Below are positions 1 to 11,726 of a stretch of DNA of 64,000 nucleotides, in pieces (within the stretch, counting starts at the first letter, position 1; each line of letters opens with the position of its first letter). The notes under the pieces are model-generated. The model had not been told where the DNA came from. It worked only from the letters and a program-made list of their open reading frames with translations, and ran no database searches. The position numbers were made by a program, and so were the translations under genes. This DNA comes from Synaphobranchus kaupii (Eukaryota; Chordata; Actinopteri; Anguilliformes; Synaphobranchidae), in contig CM056391.1 in NCBI GenBank assembly GCA_029718625.1, positions 3,930,933 through 3,994,932 on the forward strand, written 5' to 3'.

Positions 1-2940
1 ATGCAGTAGCCTGGTCGTGCTGGAGTTCTGTTCTGTGAGCAGTGAATCCAGGGCTCTGTCAGGCTGTGAGTCAGGGACAAAGCCACATATGCATGCTGTG
101 CTGTGCTGTGCTGTGCTGCAAAAAAAAGTAGATTTTAACAAGTGTTTTAGCCTTGTAATGAAAAAAAATGTTTTTTTTCCCCTCTCAAGTAGAAAATTAG
201 CACTTTTTTAAGTGACTTGACAAGTGAAATTATCGTACCCCACTGGCAAATCTTCAAATGAGTAAAACGGTCTTACCTCATTGAAAAAAAGTAATAGAAG
301 TGAGATTTTAAGTCAAAATAAAATAAATACTTGTTAATTTATACAAAAGTATAAAACTTATATACTTACAAACTGTACGCCCCACCAATGGGTGGGGGGA
401 AAAAAACAGAAATCATTTTGGAAACAGCCTGTCCTGGAACATCAAGGTCCGAGCTCATGTATCCATTGCGCAATGAAGAAATCTTTCTCTGGTACAGTCC
501 AAGCTGACAAAACAAAATTTTAAAAAAGATACGTCCACTAGTTGTCCCATCAATGGAGCACGTCGGCTCCTCCTGCCCCCTTCCACAAACACCTCACCTG
601 TGAACGCAGCCCCGGAGTTTACAACCTGAACGGCCGACTACCGGTGTTTGCTTGTGTTTATGCGGGCCTGCTGCCTCTTCATTTGCCCCTGTGCGCTTCC
701 CCCTAGTGGATGGCAGTGGTTTCTGAAATAGGACGGATTTCTGACGGATGGAGTTACCTCAGTTTCCACCTGAGTAGAGATCGCAAAATTATCTCAATGT
801 GGCCAATGCAAAGCCGGGCACTACTTTGCCTTACAGAATAATTTAAAAACCATGTGAGATGTGGAGTATTACAAAAAGATATTTAAAAAATACAACAAGG
901 AACCTGCATGTTTTGGGAAAGAGAACTCAACCCTGCTTCTTACAAAATGGCTTCCCTCCTGCTCCTCACACACCTGCTATAAAGACATGTTAATTGCAGT
1001 CACCAGCATGTGTGCAGCTGGCCTTAATCAGTCACAGATTGAGACCATAATCAGTTTAAGGTTGACTGAAATAATGTGTTAAACGAAACATCTCCCCCCC
1101 CATATGAAATTAAAACATTTCAATCAAACAAATTTATAGTGAAGAGGCCTTCATCCTCACAGTGGCCTTGGCAGCTGTCCGAGGCCTCTATCTTATAATT
1201 TCCCCCAAAACTCTATGGTGAACTAGGCCTGACCTCAGTCACATCCGCCCAAAGGAACTCAAGATTACAAGTATGACGGGACTCAGGAGAGGTCGTACGT
1301 CAGTAAACCCGGCTTTATTTGCAGAAGATTACTATTGATTCCCCCTCCCCCGTCCGTCTTTGTGATTAGCAACCATTCCGTCAGAGTCAAAAACCCATCT
1401 GGCCGTTTCTCAACAGTGGGCCCACCATTTTTATCAGCTGCTGCTTATCTGCGTGAGGTGAGAATGCGCAACACGACCGCTACTATCTCTGATTCTGCTC
1501 ACTGGGTCGGGTTTGAAGGTCAGGCTTAGATAATTAAATCCTCATTTTAATGAGACATGTGGAGTCTCCATTAAGGCTGTGAATCTGACACCAGAGCGTG
1601 TGGGCAGGAGACTTCGAGGGTTGTGGTCTGGCACACGGTACTCGGGAGACACTGCTCAACAGTTACTAAGACAGACCTGTTGGGGTACATTTCTCAGGTT
1701 TGAAGTCCAAATTCTCCTTTTTAAAAAGATTAATAATGGATCCATTGCAGGATGTAACCAGTTCTAAACGTGCAGAGTGTGATTACTGCAGTACTAAAAT
1801 TGAATTTTATAATTTTGATATTTATAGGCTAATATTGCGTTGCTAACACAATCACCATATTGCATGCTTTATGCCATGCCGATGCAGATGGGTAATGCTT
1901 TTTAAATTAATAAAGGTGATTTATTCAAATAAGTAAGACCAGGGTTCCTAATGCTGACCCCTGTGGTACTGAAATTATCTTCCTGTGCTGAAAGCAATTG
2001 GGATTGAAGTCCCAATTTCAGTTTGCTAATGGGTTACGCATGTTGTGTGCATGCTTACATGCAATTCAAATACATAATATCGTGAGCTGTATCTTACGTC
2101 ATAAGTGTCATAATATTAAATAATATTTGCTAAGTATGGCTTCCTTTTTTACAAAACCAAATAATGATAGATGATAGATTACAGAATCTTTTGGTGAAGT
2201 ACGATTTCTACTTTAAATTTATTTTATTTTATTTGGAGCTATGCAACATTGGGAAGAAGATAGCTACCATTTATCAGGAGAGTATTTTAAAAAAAATGTA
2301 TTTCTATCAAAGCATATTAGTACCGGCAGATACCCTAGGGAACTCCAAATCAAAGCTTTACACAGAGTTGGATACTCTAGGCTGTGTGTATGCTTATGTG
2401 CTTATGTTTGAAATGGGCTGAATCTGCAGGTATACAATATTATTTTAGAAATATAAGTGTAAAATCAAGAAGGTATTTGAGAAACACTCTAAAAATATAT
2501 AATTGCAACAAATATAAGTTGTAATATTGCAGTCGTTGCTCTCTAGTTGTTTATAATAACATATTATCTGTTTTTTGTCCACCTCCGTCACCACCACTGA
2601 CCATCTGACCACACCCAGCCACTCCTAACAATATTATGCTTTTGTTAATCTTTATTTGAGATTTACTCACTGCTTTATTAGGAGTATCAATCATGGCTGT
2701 CTTTTTTACCATGTTTTTAACACTTACATTTAAACTCTCTACACCTTAAATTTTTTAAAGAAAGGTCATCAATCAGGCAGGAATCTATTCATGGCATGCG
2801 TAACAGAAAAGCCCAAATGTGTATTCAGTTTTTTTCCATGGGCAATATATTGCCCATTTAGATAAACCCTCTGTGTATAATTATTCTTACCTAGTAATTT
2901 AATAGTTTTCTTTTCGTTTTTGATTTATGTTTTATGACAC
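1..2940. other. Intergenic AT-rich DNA, no gene supported
   Basis: Only short ORFs without recognisable domains occur here. A short run of five TGTGC units sits at 94-119. A string resembling a CTCF core on the - strand (CCACTAGGGGGAAG) is at 696-709. A GAGGCCT/AGGCCTC inverted pair lies near 1144-1190. No exon with convincing splice sites or protein similarity was seen. Confidence 0.6.
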
Positions 2941-2944
2941 AGCA

Positions 2945-3135
2945 ACAAATTGAATTATTATTTTAAATCTTTATTTAACCTGGGAGTCTCATTGAGACCT
3001 GGCCAAGACAGGCAGCAGCACAAATAAAAACAGGTAGTTATACAGAAAGAACATTAAAACAATTAGACTATAATCACAACATAAATACAATGTAAAAGCT
3101 ATCCAAAATACAAGTGAATAAAAAGGCTAATTAAA
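2945..3135. repeat. Dispersed fish repeat fragment
   Basis: The stretch beginning CTTTATTTAACCTGGGAG, followed by CTCATTGAGACCTGG and CCAAGACAGGCAGCAG, resembles a dispersed repeat found many times in teleost genomes. The family name is not certain from memory and no termini or target-site duplication are visible. It is most likely an old transposon fragment. Confidence 0.4.
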
Positions 3136-3800
3136 ACAATGACAGCCTAGTGAGTTTATCTTTGTATTGACACTGCAAATTAAGTTGTAATGTCAATCTT
3201 GACATTGTTCAATAAAATTTTATTTTATTTTATACAAACTGAAGACATGAAGCTTTCAAACTGAAATTCTCAATATCCAATAGCCAACATTATGATAAGA
3301 ATTCTGTTCAGTGTGAAATTTGGCACAAAGAGCATTCGCTTACTGCCACCCGGTGGACGCATGTGCATTACAGCTCAATTCAACACCGTTACCTCTCCAA
3401 ATTTGAAATGTCAAATATAAAGCAGCTACTAAACTTGGTATGGATAGTGGTTCGCTCAATTTAATGTTTCTTGTCCAAACGAATAATGATTTTCAACTTG
3501 CTGAAGAATCCCATAAATGTGTGTTGCATTGTCTTTCAACTCTAAATGCAGTCTGAGAATTATATCTGTGGAAAACGTTCACTGGTGTAGTGTTGTTTAT
3601 CAAGCACTTTTTTCCTGATAAACTTTTTTTTGGGAAGAAGGCTTTGTCATTAGTGTTGCAAATATTTTTCCAAAATGTGTATCTCTACATGGTCCCTCAA
3701 GCATAATTCATAGACACAATTTGGAGAGGGAGACACCTTCACATATAGGAATATTCACAAATATACATAAATCCATAGTACAGATACATTTTTTTTTTTT
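3136..3800. other. Intergenic, no gene seen
   Basis: AT-rich sequence with no coding signal. A GCCACCCGGTGGACGC string near 3346-3361 weakly resembles a CTCF core. A T-run at about 3789-3801 is the poly-A tail of the adjacent minus-strand SINE. Confidence 0.5.
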
Positions 3801-4018
3801 TTACAGGCATTTAGCAGACGCTCTTATCCAGGGCGACTTACACAACTACTTATTACATCTTATTACATTTATCCATTTACACAGCTGGATATATACTGAA
3901 GCAATGCAGGTTAGGTACCTTTCTCAAGAGTACAATGGCAGTGTCCTACCTGGGAATTGAACCTGCAACCTTTCGGTTACAAGTCCAGTTCCCTACCCAT
4001 TACACTACACTGCCGCCC
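3801..4018 (-). mobile_element. tRNA-derived SINE (V-SINE type), nearly full length
   Basis: Read on the - strand it starts GGGCGGCAGTGTAGTG, runs through a tRNA-like A-box region and a B-box-like GGTTGCAGGTTCAATTCC, and ends in the conserved tail GGATAAGAGCGTCTGCTAAA followed by a poly-A run (T-run at 3789-3801 on +). This order of tRNA head, body and conserved tail is the V-SINE layout of teleosts. It is the best-preserved SINE in the window. Confidence 0.8.
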
Positions 4019-5162
4019 GAAAGGGCATCACAACCAAAAGCACTTCAAAATTATTTCACAGGCAAAACTCAATAGAGATTTCAAGATGCATTTAATATTC
4101 TTTCAGGAATTTACCCTGATTTGGAAAAACTTAAACAATAGGAGAATTTTAAACCTCCTTCTGTGTGTGACCCAGGCATCAAGCTTGTTCATATTCTGAT
4201 GAAGGCCATGGTGGACAAAACATCATGTTTTAATAAAACACAAAACATCATGTTTTAATTTTCCCACATTTTCTGTTATATAACTTTTTTTTGGTAGCAC
4301 CTCATCTCTAGTTGCATGAGCTCAGATTTTGAACGCTCCAAAATATGTTTTTCACCCAGCATCTCAGAACACATTGTATTCAGTTTATTTCTCCATTTTT
4401 ATAAATTCTTTATCCATTCCAGTGATGAAAAAACATTCTTATAATTTTTGCATTTTTTCACTTTTTGGACTTTTTGGTCTTGTATTTTGCTTATTTTCTG
4501 GTAAAAACGTTTTTCAAATTGTATCCAGTTTATTTCTACATTTGTATTAAATGTATCTCAATAAGGATCCATCTAGACCTAACCCTACCCCTAACAGAGT
4601 AACTTTAATCCTAATTGTCCTAACCTTAACTGTAACCCGAACCATGGTCAAATAAATCTTTCAGCATGTTTCAAAGCACATTGGATTCAATTTATTTAAT
4701 TAATTAAGCCGATATCATCATCAATGATATTCCAATGATAAAAACACATCATTATAATCTTTGTATTTTTTACTATAGTCTTTAGTATTTTGCTGATGTT
4801 CTGGTAAAATATGGTTTTCATCCACAAATGTCTCCAACCATATTGTATTCAATTTATTTATTCATATTTATTAAATATATATAAATCATGTAACACAAAA
4901 CAGAAAATGTTTCCTCATAAGAAGTACCCAATTCTTTCTCTTTCTCACAGTGTGGGGATGCACTTGGATTTCAGTGTTGTCGCGTGTACTACAGCGCCAT
5001 CAGCTGACAAATACACTTTAAACTGTCACATTTTAACTGATGCAAGAGTCCAAGCCTACTAAAACTGTTCATCCTCTAGTCTAGTGCAATAGCTAAGTGT
5101 TATTAGAAAGCAAACCTCATTAGAACAAAGGCAATAGGGTTCCTGCAACTACAGTTCTCTGA
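4019..5162. other. Intergenic, low complexity, no gene seen
   Basis: Contains a direct repeat of ACATCATGTTTTAAT (4222-4260) and repeated motifs of the type CATTGTATTCAGTTTATTTCTCC spread over 4370-4870, suggesting an old degenerate tandem duplication. A short CCTAACCCTACCCCTAAC stretch near 4578-4600 is telomere-like but too short and degenerate to be an interstitial telomere. No gene supported. Confidence 0.5.
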
Positions 5163-5229
5163 TGTCAAACAAACAAACAAACAAACAAACAAACAAATAA
5201 ATAAATAAATAAATGAATGAATGAATGAA

Positions 5230-5260
<31 letters not shown>

Positions 5261-5325
5261 ATGAATGAATGAATGAATGAATGAATGAATGAATGAATAA
5301 ATGAATGAATGAATCAATGAATGAA
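5163..5325. repeat. Compound AAAC/AAAT/AATG microsatellite
   Basis: Tetranucleotide tracts follow one another: (CAAA)n, then (TAAA)n, then (TGAA)n, (TAAA)n and again (TGAA)n. Each differs by one base from its neighbour, as expected for microsatellite mutation and spread. The minus-strand ORF through it (poly FIHS) is an artefact of the 4-bp period. Confidence 0.95.
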
Positions 5326-5466
5326 CAGGGTTCAAGCACCTCTGAAGCTTGGACCTAACCCAGGATCTAACTATAACTGACTAATATTCATGTAGCGATT
5401 TTTATCTAATGCCAAAAGAATTCCGGCACAAATCTTTTTGGTTGGTACACCCTGACACACAAAGGC

Positions 5467-5567
5467 CTACAGCGATCTCAGATGCTTGAGACAGTAAAAC
5501 CACTACAGCGATCTCAAATGCTTGAGACAGTAAAACCACTACAGCGATCTCAAACGCTTGAGGCACT
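5467..5567. repeat. 36-bp tandem repeat, about 2.8 copies
   Basis: The unit CTACAGCGATCTCAAATGCT plus TGAGACAGTAAAACCA is repeated nearly exactly. Small array with single-base differences between copies. Confidence 0.9.
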
Positions 5568-6149
5568 TTCTCTAGGCCCTTTTTTCTGACTCATTTTGGA
5601 TTGTGAAAGTTTATGAATCGCTCTATGCTTTTTATAGAGAGAAAAAAAACAGCGGTATGTGTAGCATTGCAATAATGTTAAAATCTATTTTGTCACAACT
5701 TCATGGTAATCTTGGTTGCGTAAAACACAATGTCAAGGAATTAAAAAAATAGAAAATATCAGAAATATCATAATATATATCATAATATCATAAAAAAACA
5801 GAAATATCATATCTGAAGTGTTGTGTGGCCTTAATTTACCTTAAATGGATTTGTCATATGAGCTCAGGTCCATTCTTGGCCTGTGGAATTAAATGCCTTA
5901 TTGGAGAGATGCAGTAGAACCTAAAATGTTATAATTTGTCAATCAGCATATGAAGCATACTGTGAGTGGATGCATTCTGCTTTCACAATAATAAAATTCC
6001 ATTTTTGCTTCTGCAATAAACCACAAACCTTTCTGCAGTCCCTGGGTTCTGTAACTGCTTTATTAGCACATAAAAAATGTATGGTAGCCTACACCACAAA
6101 TCCAAAAAACTGCTATATTACAATGCCCTTAGGTACTACTATTGTAACA
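5568..6149. other. Intergenic upstream of H2A.Z
   Basis: AT-rich sequence with a short degenerate ATATCATAAT repeat around 5755-5815. No coding signal. Confidence 0.5.
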
Positions 6150-6424
6150 AACTAAGGACTACACTTCCCATCAATCACAATAATATTAGGCGCGCGATTA
6201 GCTTTGTCTCGCCTATTGAATCTCGTTTTGGATTCCGATTGGTTGTAAATTTCGTCGAAGTACTTCGCTTTGAATGCAATTGGTTCATAGCCTGAAAGAA
6301 GAAGTCCCGGATGTCCTGATAGTCTGCGTATATAATGAAGTGAAGGCGGGACAACCAGTTTAAAACAAGATAAAGTAAAGCGCGTTTTTAGCAGTGATCT
6401 GCGTGTCGGCATAGTAGTAATACA
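6150..6424 (+). promoter_or_regulatory. H2A.Z promoter and 5' UTR
   Basis: Directly upstream of the H2A.Z start codon lie two inverted CCAAT boxes (ATTGG at 6238-6242 and 6279-6283), a TATA-like TATATAA at 6329-6335 and a GCGCGCG patch near 6190. ACTACACTTCCCATCA at 6158-6173 partly matches the ZNF143-type ACTACAATTCCCA motif. CCAAT boxes plus a TATA element are known for H2A.Z promoters. The transcription start is inferred about 30 bp after the TATA element, near 6360, and is not proven. Confidence 0.7.
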
Positions 6425-6427
6425 ATG
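6425..6427 (+). CDS. h2az1: H2A.Z coding exon 1 (ATG only)
   Basis: The start codon is immediately followed by the donor GTAAGATC, so exon 1 codes for Met only, as in other vertebrate H2A.Z genes. The rest of exon 1 is 5' UTR of uncertain start. Confidence 0.9.
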
Positions 6428-9140
6428 GTAAGATCTTTTTTCCCCCTGCAAGTAACGTCACCGTATTTGCCTGGTGAACATTATTTGTTAATTTACGTTG
6501 TTAATTAAACCAGTTCATGTAATTTGGGCCAGGGGTGAATTAGTTTTTTATTCGATTAACGTTGGCTTACGTTAGCTTACGTTAGCTTGCTGTCTCAGCA
6601 TATGGTTAGAATTCAAATGCTTACATTGCTAGCAATAGTGTAACGTTAACGTTCTAGTAAAGTATTTTCCTAAGATTGTTTCATGAAAATATTACTTGCA
6701 CCTTATAGTCCAACTAGCATGCGTACGAACTGACCATATAATGCTTTGATGTTTTTCTTATTTACTGGCATTACACTTTGTTGGAAAACCTTGTCTAACG
6801 TTTTAAAACAAACATTTTGGCACATTTCAGGCAGGAGGCAAGGCTGGGAAGGATTCCGGAAAAACTAAAACAAAAGCCGTTTCTCGGTCTCAGAGAGCAG
6901 GGCTGCAGGTCAGTAACATTACTATGTCTTTGGGTTTGGATCAATATATAACGTTACATTTATTTTTCCGTCTGAGGTCCGCGATATTATTGTTATTCGT
7001 TTAAAATGCCTTATTTCATGTGCAGTTGCACATTTCAGTAATATTACATGCACGTGATGAAAAGCTTGCTCTGTCGCTCAAGGACACGTGATACTTGTGT
7101 TAGCCCTTTAGCCTGGCTATGGCTATTCAAACAAGCAGGAAAATATGAGCGAAAAACTTGAAATATTTTGTTGTAACGTTAATCCAATACTTTAATCCAA
7201 TGTCCACGTTTGGTCAGTTGGTAACCTTGTATAATGTTGAAACCCATCTAACCTTTTTCTCCGTCGTTAATTTTCCCCCCAGTTCCCCGTGGGCCGTATT
7301 CACAGACATCTGAAATCCAGGACGACGAGTCACGGTCGCGTTGGAGCCACTGCAGCCGTCTACAGTGCAGCAATTCTGGAGTACTTGACTGCAGAGGTAA
7401 AACCTGATCTTTGGTAAACCATAATGTCCAGTTCTTTGCTTTTGGCTTTTAGGAATTAATGCAGATTCTGCGATTTGTATTCCTTGAGAGATAACTTTTA
7501 TTGATTTATGACTTGCACAGTATGAACCAGCTGATTCAAAGTAATAGACAAATGCATAAATTATTTCGTCCAAATGCTGTCTTGTAACACCATCCGAATG
7601 AACTTTTAGCCATTCCTTAAATGTCTGAGACATTTAAACGTGGTTGGGTCATGATTGGGTCATTGAATTTGTCACCATAACACATAATCCTACAGTTTCT
7701 TTAACTACCTTGTTGGAAATTCACCAAGAATCCTGGGGCCTGTATCTGCACTGTTTTGGTATTTTACCTTAACCCCTCCCCCCCAGGTGTTGGAATTGGC
7801 GGGAAACGCCTCTAAGGACCTGAAAGTGAAGCGCATCACCCCCCGCCATCTTCAGCTAGCCATCCGAGGAGACGAGGAGCTGGACTCCCTCATCAAAGCC
7901 ACCATCGCCGGCGGCGGTAAGCTCCGCCCCATCTCTCTCGCTCGGTTTCCAGCGCGGCTGGCACGTCGCCGTGGGTAACAGGGGCTAGGCTAGCTTGCAG
8001 GTTCCCAGGTTGTTTAGCCTTGTCGAGGGTTGTACCTCCCTGCTACAAACCTAATGAAGTCAGTTCAGAGCCATAACCCCGTCCACTTTTTTTGTGATGT
8101 CACCAATATTTTCAAATCAATTTGGTCATCACATTGACTTTGATATAAGGTGATTCTAGCCAGCTGAGACACAGGGGAAGTGGTTGAATAAATGGGGATA
8201 GGCGTGTCCCAAATACGTCACATTTCCCTTGACCTTCCCTCTGGGAACCTTACCAGCATGTGCCTGCCATTGCTACAGTGTGGTACCCAGGTGAGGCCTA
8301 GGGTGTCTTGATATCAAGAGTTCAATTCCCAGTAAAAGTTTGAGCAAAACTGGCTGCTCTGTAAAAGTTTTCCAAAAGAGTCCCACAATCTGTGCAAACG
8401 AGTTGTAAAAAGTGACACTGTGGCCACGTGCCGTCTAATGGCGCTGAAAATCGACCACATTTCACTGACTCAATGGCTGTACTCAGGGTGGAAAGGATTG
8501 TTTGTGCAAACGCCCCGTTCGCTGTAAAGGATGGGGGATTTTGTGCATGTGTTTGTGTGTTGGGGTCATGTATGATGACTGCTTTGTATCGTTATAATGC
8601 ACCAACTTGGCAACCGCAACGCAGGAATTACAAATGTTGGGATGTTAGTCTATTGTGCAAGAACGAGCAGATATTTTCACGTTAGATCCCTGCGTCCTGG
8701 CGCTGTTAGGCCCACTGTCACCGCATAAATGTTCATGTACAGAAGCATATTTGCTGGGATGATTTTTGTATGAAGTTTTGTAAATTTTGCAGTGAAGGGT
8801 TGCTAGGTGCACTGACTTAGGACTTTCTGCTGTTCATGTACAGTTTTGTGTATGAGTTTGCTTTTTGTTTATTCACTGCCCCCTGCTGTCACCCTACAGC
8901 TATTTCACCTTGTATATGATCCTTTGGTTAAGCTTGATCACAGCTGGTATTAGGATCCGAATTGTTGCAGCACTAAACACAAATTTGTGCAAATGTATCA
9001 TTTATTACCCAGTGTATCCCCTTAGTTAGCGCATCATGTATGAACTTCACAACACTATTTTTTTCTCCGTCCACACAGGAGTCATCCCCCACATTCACAA
9101 GTCTCTGATCGGCAAGAAGGGGCAACAGAAGACCGTATAA
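6425..9140 (+). CDS. h2az1: Histone variant H2A.Z (H2A.Z.1 type), five coding exons
   Basis: The coding sequence joins 6425-6427, 6831-6908, 7283-7396, 7787-7916 and 9079-9140. All introns are GT..AG and the product is 128 residues, the family's exact length. H2A.Z replaces H2A in nucleosomes at promoters and regulatory DNA, deposited by SRCAP/p400-type complexes. The protein starts [16 protein letters not shown], with acetylatable N-terminal lysines. It contains the histone fold, the extended acidic patch (GDEELD) and the docking region, and ends GKKGQQKTV. Thr14, Ser38 and the final Val (numbered without Met) are the three residues that separate H2A.Z.1 from H2A.Z.2. Thr at position 12, where mammals have Ala, is the one odd residue. 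An intron directly after the ATG is typical of this gene. The symbol is by protein type; teleost paralogue naming could differ. Confidence 0.96.
6831..6908 (+). CDS. h2az1: H2A.Z exon 2
   Basis: 78 nt, 26 codons, [20 protein letters not shown] followed by QRAGLQ. Acceptor CACATTTCAG, donor GTCAGT. Codes the N-terminal tail. Confidence 0.96.
7283..7396 (+). CDS. h2az1: H2A.Z exon 3
   Basis: 114 nt, 38 codons, beginning [19 protein letters not shown] and ending EYLTAE. Acceptor TTTTCCCCCCAG, donor GTAAAA. Codes helix 1 and the start of helix 2 of the histone fold, with Ser38 of the H2A.Z.1 type. Confidence 0.97.
7787..7916 (+). CDS. h2az1: H2A.Z exon 4
   Basis: 130 nt starting [20 protein letters not shown] and ending ATIAGG plus the first base of the next Gly codon. 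Acceptor follows a C-run (CCCCCCCCAG), donor GTAAGC. Codes helices 2-3 and the acidic patch. The intron that follows, 7917-9078, is 1.16 kb and holds no other gene signal. Confidence 0.97.
8874..8890 (-). promoter_or_regulatory. CTCF-like motif in H2A.Z intron 4
   Basis: On the - strand the sequence reads GACAGCAGGGGGCAGTG, close to the CTCF core CCASYAGRKGGCRS. Motif match only; occupancy is unknown. Confidence 0.35.
9079..9140 (+). CDS. h2az1: H2A.Z exon 5 (C-terminal)
   Basis: 62 nt: completes the split Gly codon, then [19 protein letters not shown] and the stop TAA at 9138-9140. Acceptor CCACACAG. The docking domain and C-terminal tail are intact. Confidence 0.96.
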
Positions 9141-9440
9141 CTCCACAGCCAGGTCATCTCAGGACAAAAACGCTGACTGCGAAGGACCTACAACGTTCTT
9201 TGTTCTTGCGACTGTTTTAAGGGGTGAGGGGCGAGGAGAGGGTACCTCTTGGCCCCTGCTCATTTGGGGTTTTATTATTTTTTTTTTTAAAGGAAGGTTG
9301 GCTTCAGAGAAGCTCGGATTTTAAGCTGTAGGTTTTGGGTTGAGGTACCGAGCTAGGGGTGTGGTACATGGGGAGGGTGGTTGAATCCATACAGTATGTC
9401 TGAAGTGGTGTCCCACGAATAAACGTCAATAAACACTTGA
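9141..9440 (+). terminator. H2A.Z 3' UTR with two polyadenylation signals
   Basis: Two AATAAA hexamers lie at 9418-9423 and 9428-9433, about 280 nt after the stop codon, followed by a GT/T-rich stretch. These would make a polyadenylated replacement-histone mRNA, as expected for H2A.Z. No histone stem-loop was seen. Confidence 0.75.
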
Positions 9441-9719
9441 TTGCTTCTGCTCTGGTGAACTTCCTTTCCTAGTTTGTCCCATTGTGTAATGTGGACAGGC
9501 CAGTTTTGCAACTGCAGAAAATGGGAGATCCACCAATCACTAAGTACATTGGTAACGGCCTGCAGAACATCGACGGTGAACTTTCTAGCTATATTTCCAA
9601 GTGCCGTTGGAGGTTTCCAGGAAGCGGTGTCCACCAATCGCTGTGGATAATGTTTATTAGCTGTTACTAATGTACTTTGTGATTGGTGGAGCTCCTCTGG
9701 TGGGCTGTATTGTATGCCA

Positions 9720-10343
9720 TTAAAGGGATGGTTCGGAATTTTGGTCTCAATTACGACTTACCCATGATGTAGTTGATTGATGGAAACCATTTTCAGCTAA
9801 TTCCATGCTGTCCCTTTTGGACATACACACGTTGCTAATGCTAGCGCAACTCTGGCATCCACTTCCAAACGCACTTAAACACTCCACAGTGCACCCAAAT
9901 AAAATACGACGACAGTCTATCAGGGTTATTTTGAGTGTTTATACCATAATTTTTGAAGTCAAACTATCGTTGAATCCTTTACTTTGTGCTGACCTAATAT
10001 TCTCTGTGGAAGTACGGCGGTGGAGCGAACGTGGCCATTACAACTTGTTACTCTTCTTTGTTGTAGTCGACCAGTGCCGGCACTACATTCGTAGGTAACG
10101 TATCGCTCCCCCGATAGGCTGTCGTCATATTTTATTTGCTTCGGGTGCACTGTGGAGTGTTTAAGTGCGTTTGGTAGTGGATGCTACCGGTTGCCATAGA
10201 GTTGCGCTAGCATTAGCAACCGTGTGTATGTCCAAAAGAAGGGACAGCATGGAATTATCTGAAAATGGTTTCCATCAATCAACTACATCATGGGTAAGTC
10301 GTAATTGAGACATTATGTCCAGAATTCTGAACTATCCCTTTAA
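9720..10343. mobile_element. Long-TIR MITE with TTAA flanks (piggyBac-like)
   Basis: Arms of roughly 205-220 nt at 9724-9930 and 10120-10339 are inverted copies of each other with scattered mismatches. The ends read AGGGATGGTTCGGAATT and, on the opposite strand, AGGGATAGTTCAGAATT. Both ends are flanked by TTAA (9720-9723, 10340-10343), the target site of piggyBac-type transposases. The roughly 190-nt centre has no transposase, so the element is non-autonomous. The superfamily is inferred from TTAA only. Confidence 0.75.
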
Positions 10344-10373
10344 TGTCTTAAAGCCTAGCTGCTGTTTGTACGA

Positions 10374-10673
10374 CAGTGTTTGCCATGGTTGGGGCTTTAA
10401 AGATGGCTGCTGAACAAACCTTTCACCCGGTGAATAAACCGCTGTGTCCTGTGCGGACAGGTTTTCTGGAAGGGTAGAAACCTGCTTTAGGCTTCCTTTC
10501 ACATTTTTTATAATTTTTTTCAATCAATGTGATTAAATTTAGTAGTTAATGACAAGGTCTTGCAGAATTGTAATCTTCCAGAAAACTGGTACGCACAGGA
10601 CACGGCGGTTGATTCACCGGGTGAAAGGTTTGCTCGGCAGCCATCTTTAAAGCCCCAACCACAGCAAACACTG
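10374..10673. mobile_element. Foldback/MITE element, 300 bp, CAGTGTTTG termini
   Basis: Inverted arms of about 100 nt (10374-10480 and 10577-10673) start CAGTGTTTGCCATGG and end GCAAACACTG. The loop is about 95 nt. CAGTG termini suit the hAT superfamily. The 8-nt flanks (TTGTACGA, TTGATCTA) are only partly alike, so the target-site duplication is not proven. It lies 30 bp from the preceding MITE. Confidence 0.65.
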
Positions 10674-10948
10674 TTGATCTAAGGCTCGAGACTTAACTTA
10701 ACTTGGTTAAGACAAGTCAGCCTTTATTTCCATTCTGAAGGCCGCTCCTCCGTTTGGTATTCCGACTGATTGCTGTAAAGTTGTTAGTTGGTAAATATCT
10801 AAATAAACCTTAATGAAGGTATAGAAAATTACTCAAACTACCTGCAAAATGCAATTTCAAAAATATGTTTTGTGTATACTGTTTTGATGCTGCTTTTTAA
10901 TTTTTTAATTTTTTAAAAAGCATTCCAAAGCCTGCCTTTATCAGAACT
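10674..10948. other. Spacer between MITEs
   Basis: AT-rich sequence containing small repeats of TTAATTTTTTAATTTTTTAA near 10897-10915. No gene signal. Confidence 0.5.
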
Positions 10949-11726
10949 GGGCTGCGTTCTGCCCCGACAAAACGTAGCAAAACGTTTATTTAAACGGGAA
11001 CGGTGGTGCGTTCAACACCCTGTTGTGTTACGCAAGCGTTGCAACTATGGCAGCTGAGAAGGCCATTCTTTGCGTTCTTTTCGAAGAAATTTCAAAGCCT
11101 GATGAAATCGGTTTAAATACGTGTTTCATACTCCAAAATACGCTTGATGTTACAGTCACTGCCCTTGCAGTCCAGAATAGCAGAGAACATCCCAATCGAG
11201 TGAAGAGGTATGTGGAAACTGGTTCCTAAGTATAGTGATCCAACATTTAACTCGCATTTCAGGATAAGGCAAACATATCAGGTGAAGGATAATCCACTTC
11301 TTACCTTCGAGACTTAAAATCTATTAGTGCTAATTACTTTATTATGAGTATTAGGCCTATCATTATTGCTGATCACTGTTGTGATATGCTATTGTAATAT
11401 TTACCATTATATATTTAGAGGAGTAGAAAAGTTTTTGAAAGTGTCACTCCACAATGGTACATACAATAGCAAAAGATACAAACATGTCTTCTAATGTCTT
11501 CAATTGTTGTAGACGCATTTGTAAAGAACTTTAGTTGGATCCATTGTGCGCACTGCCTTTTTAATACGGCGGGGTTTATATACACGTTGCTGCTGATTGA
11601 GCTGACGAGAGAAAACGTACCTCAAAGCCCGTTGCACACCGATTCACACCGTTTCGAGGAAACATGTCGTTCAACCCGGAAACCGTAGCAAAACGGTGCA
11701 CACCGTTTTCAGATTGAACGTAGCCC
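10949..11726. mobile_element. Candidate non-autonomous DNA transposon with GGGCTGCGTTC ends
   Basis: The left end GGGCTGCGTTC and the right end (opposite strand) GGGCTACGTTC form an imperfect terminal inverted repeat. Sub-terminal regions rich in AAAACGGTGCACACCG-like blocks are also related between the ends. A short ORF at 11023-11229 (MCYASVATMAAEKAILCVLF...) could be a remnant of a longer element protein but matches nothing I can name. PIF/Harbinger affiliation is possible but unproven; no clear target-site duplication. Confidence 0.4.

Noticed and set aside
4570..4645. Interstitial telomere sequence (CCTAACCC-like)
   Set aside because: Only one or two imperfect units, degenerate within 70 bp; consistent with chance.
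7214..7633. 139-codon - strand ORF overlapping H2A.Z exon 3
   Set aside because: It is antisense to a confirmed exon, includes its intron, and has no domain.
11023..11229. ORF as a functional transposase
   Set aside because: Only 68 codons with no catalytic motif visible; at most a remnant inside a non-autonomous element.
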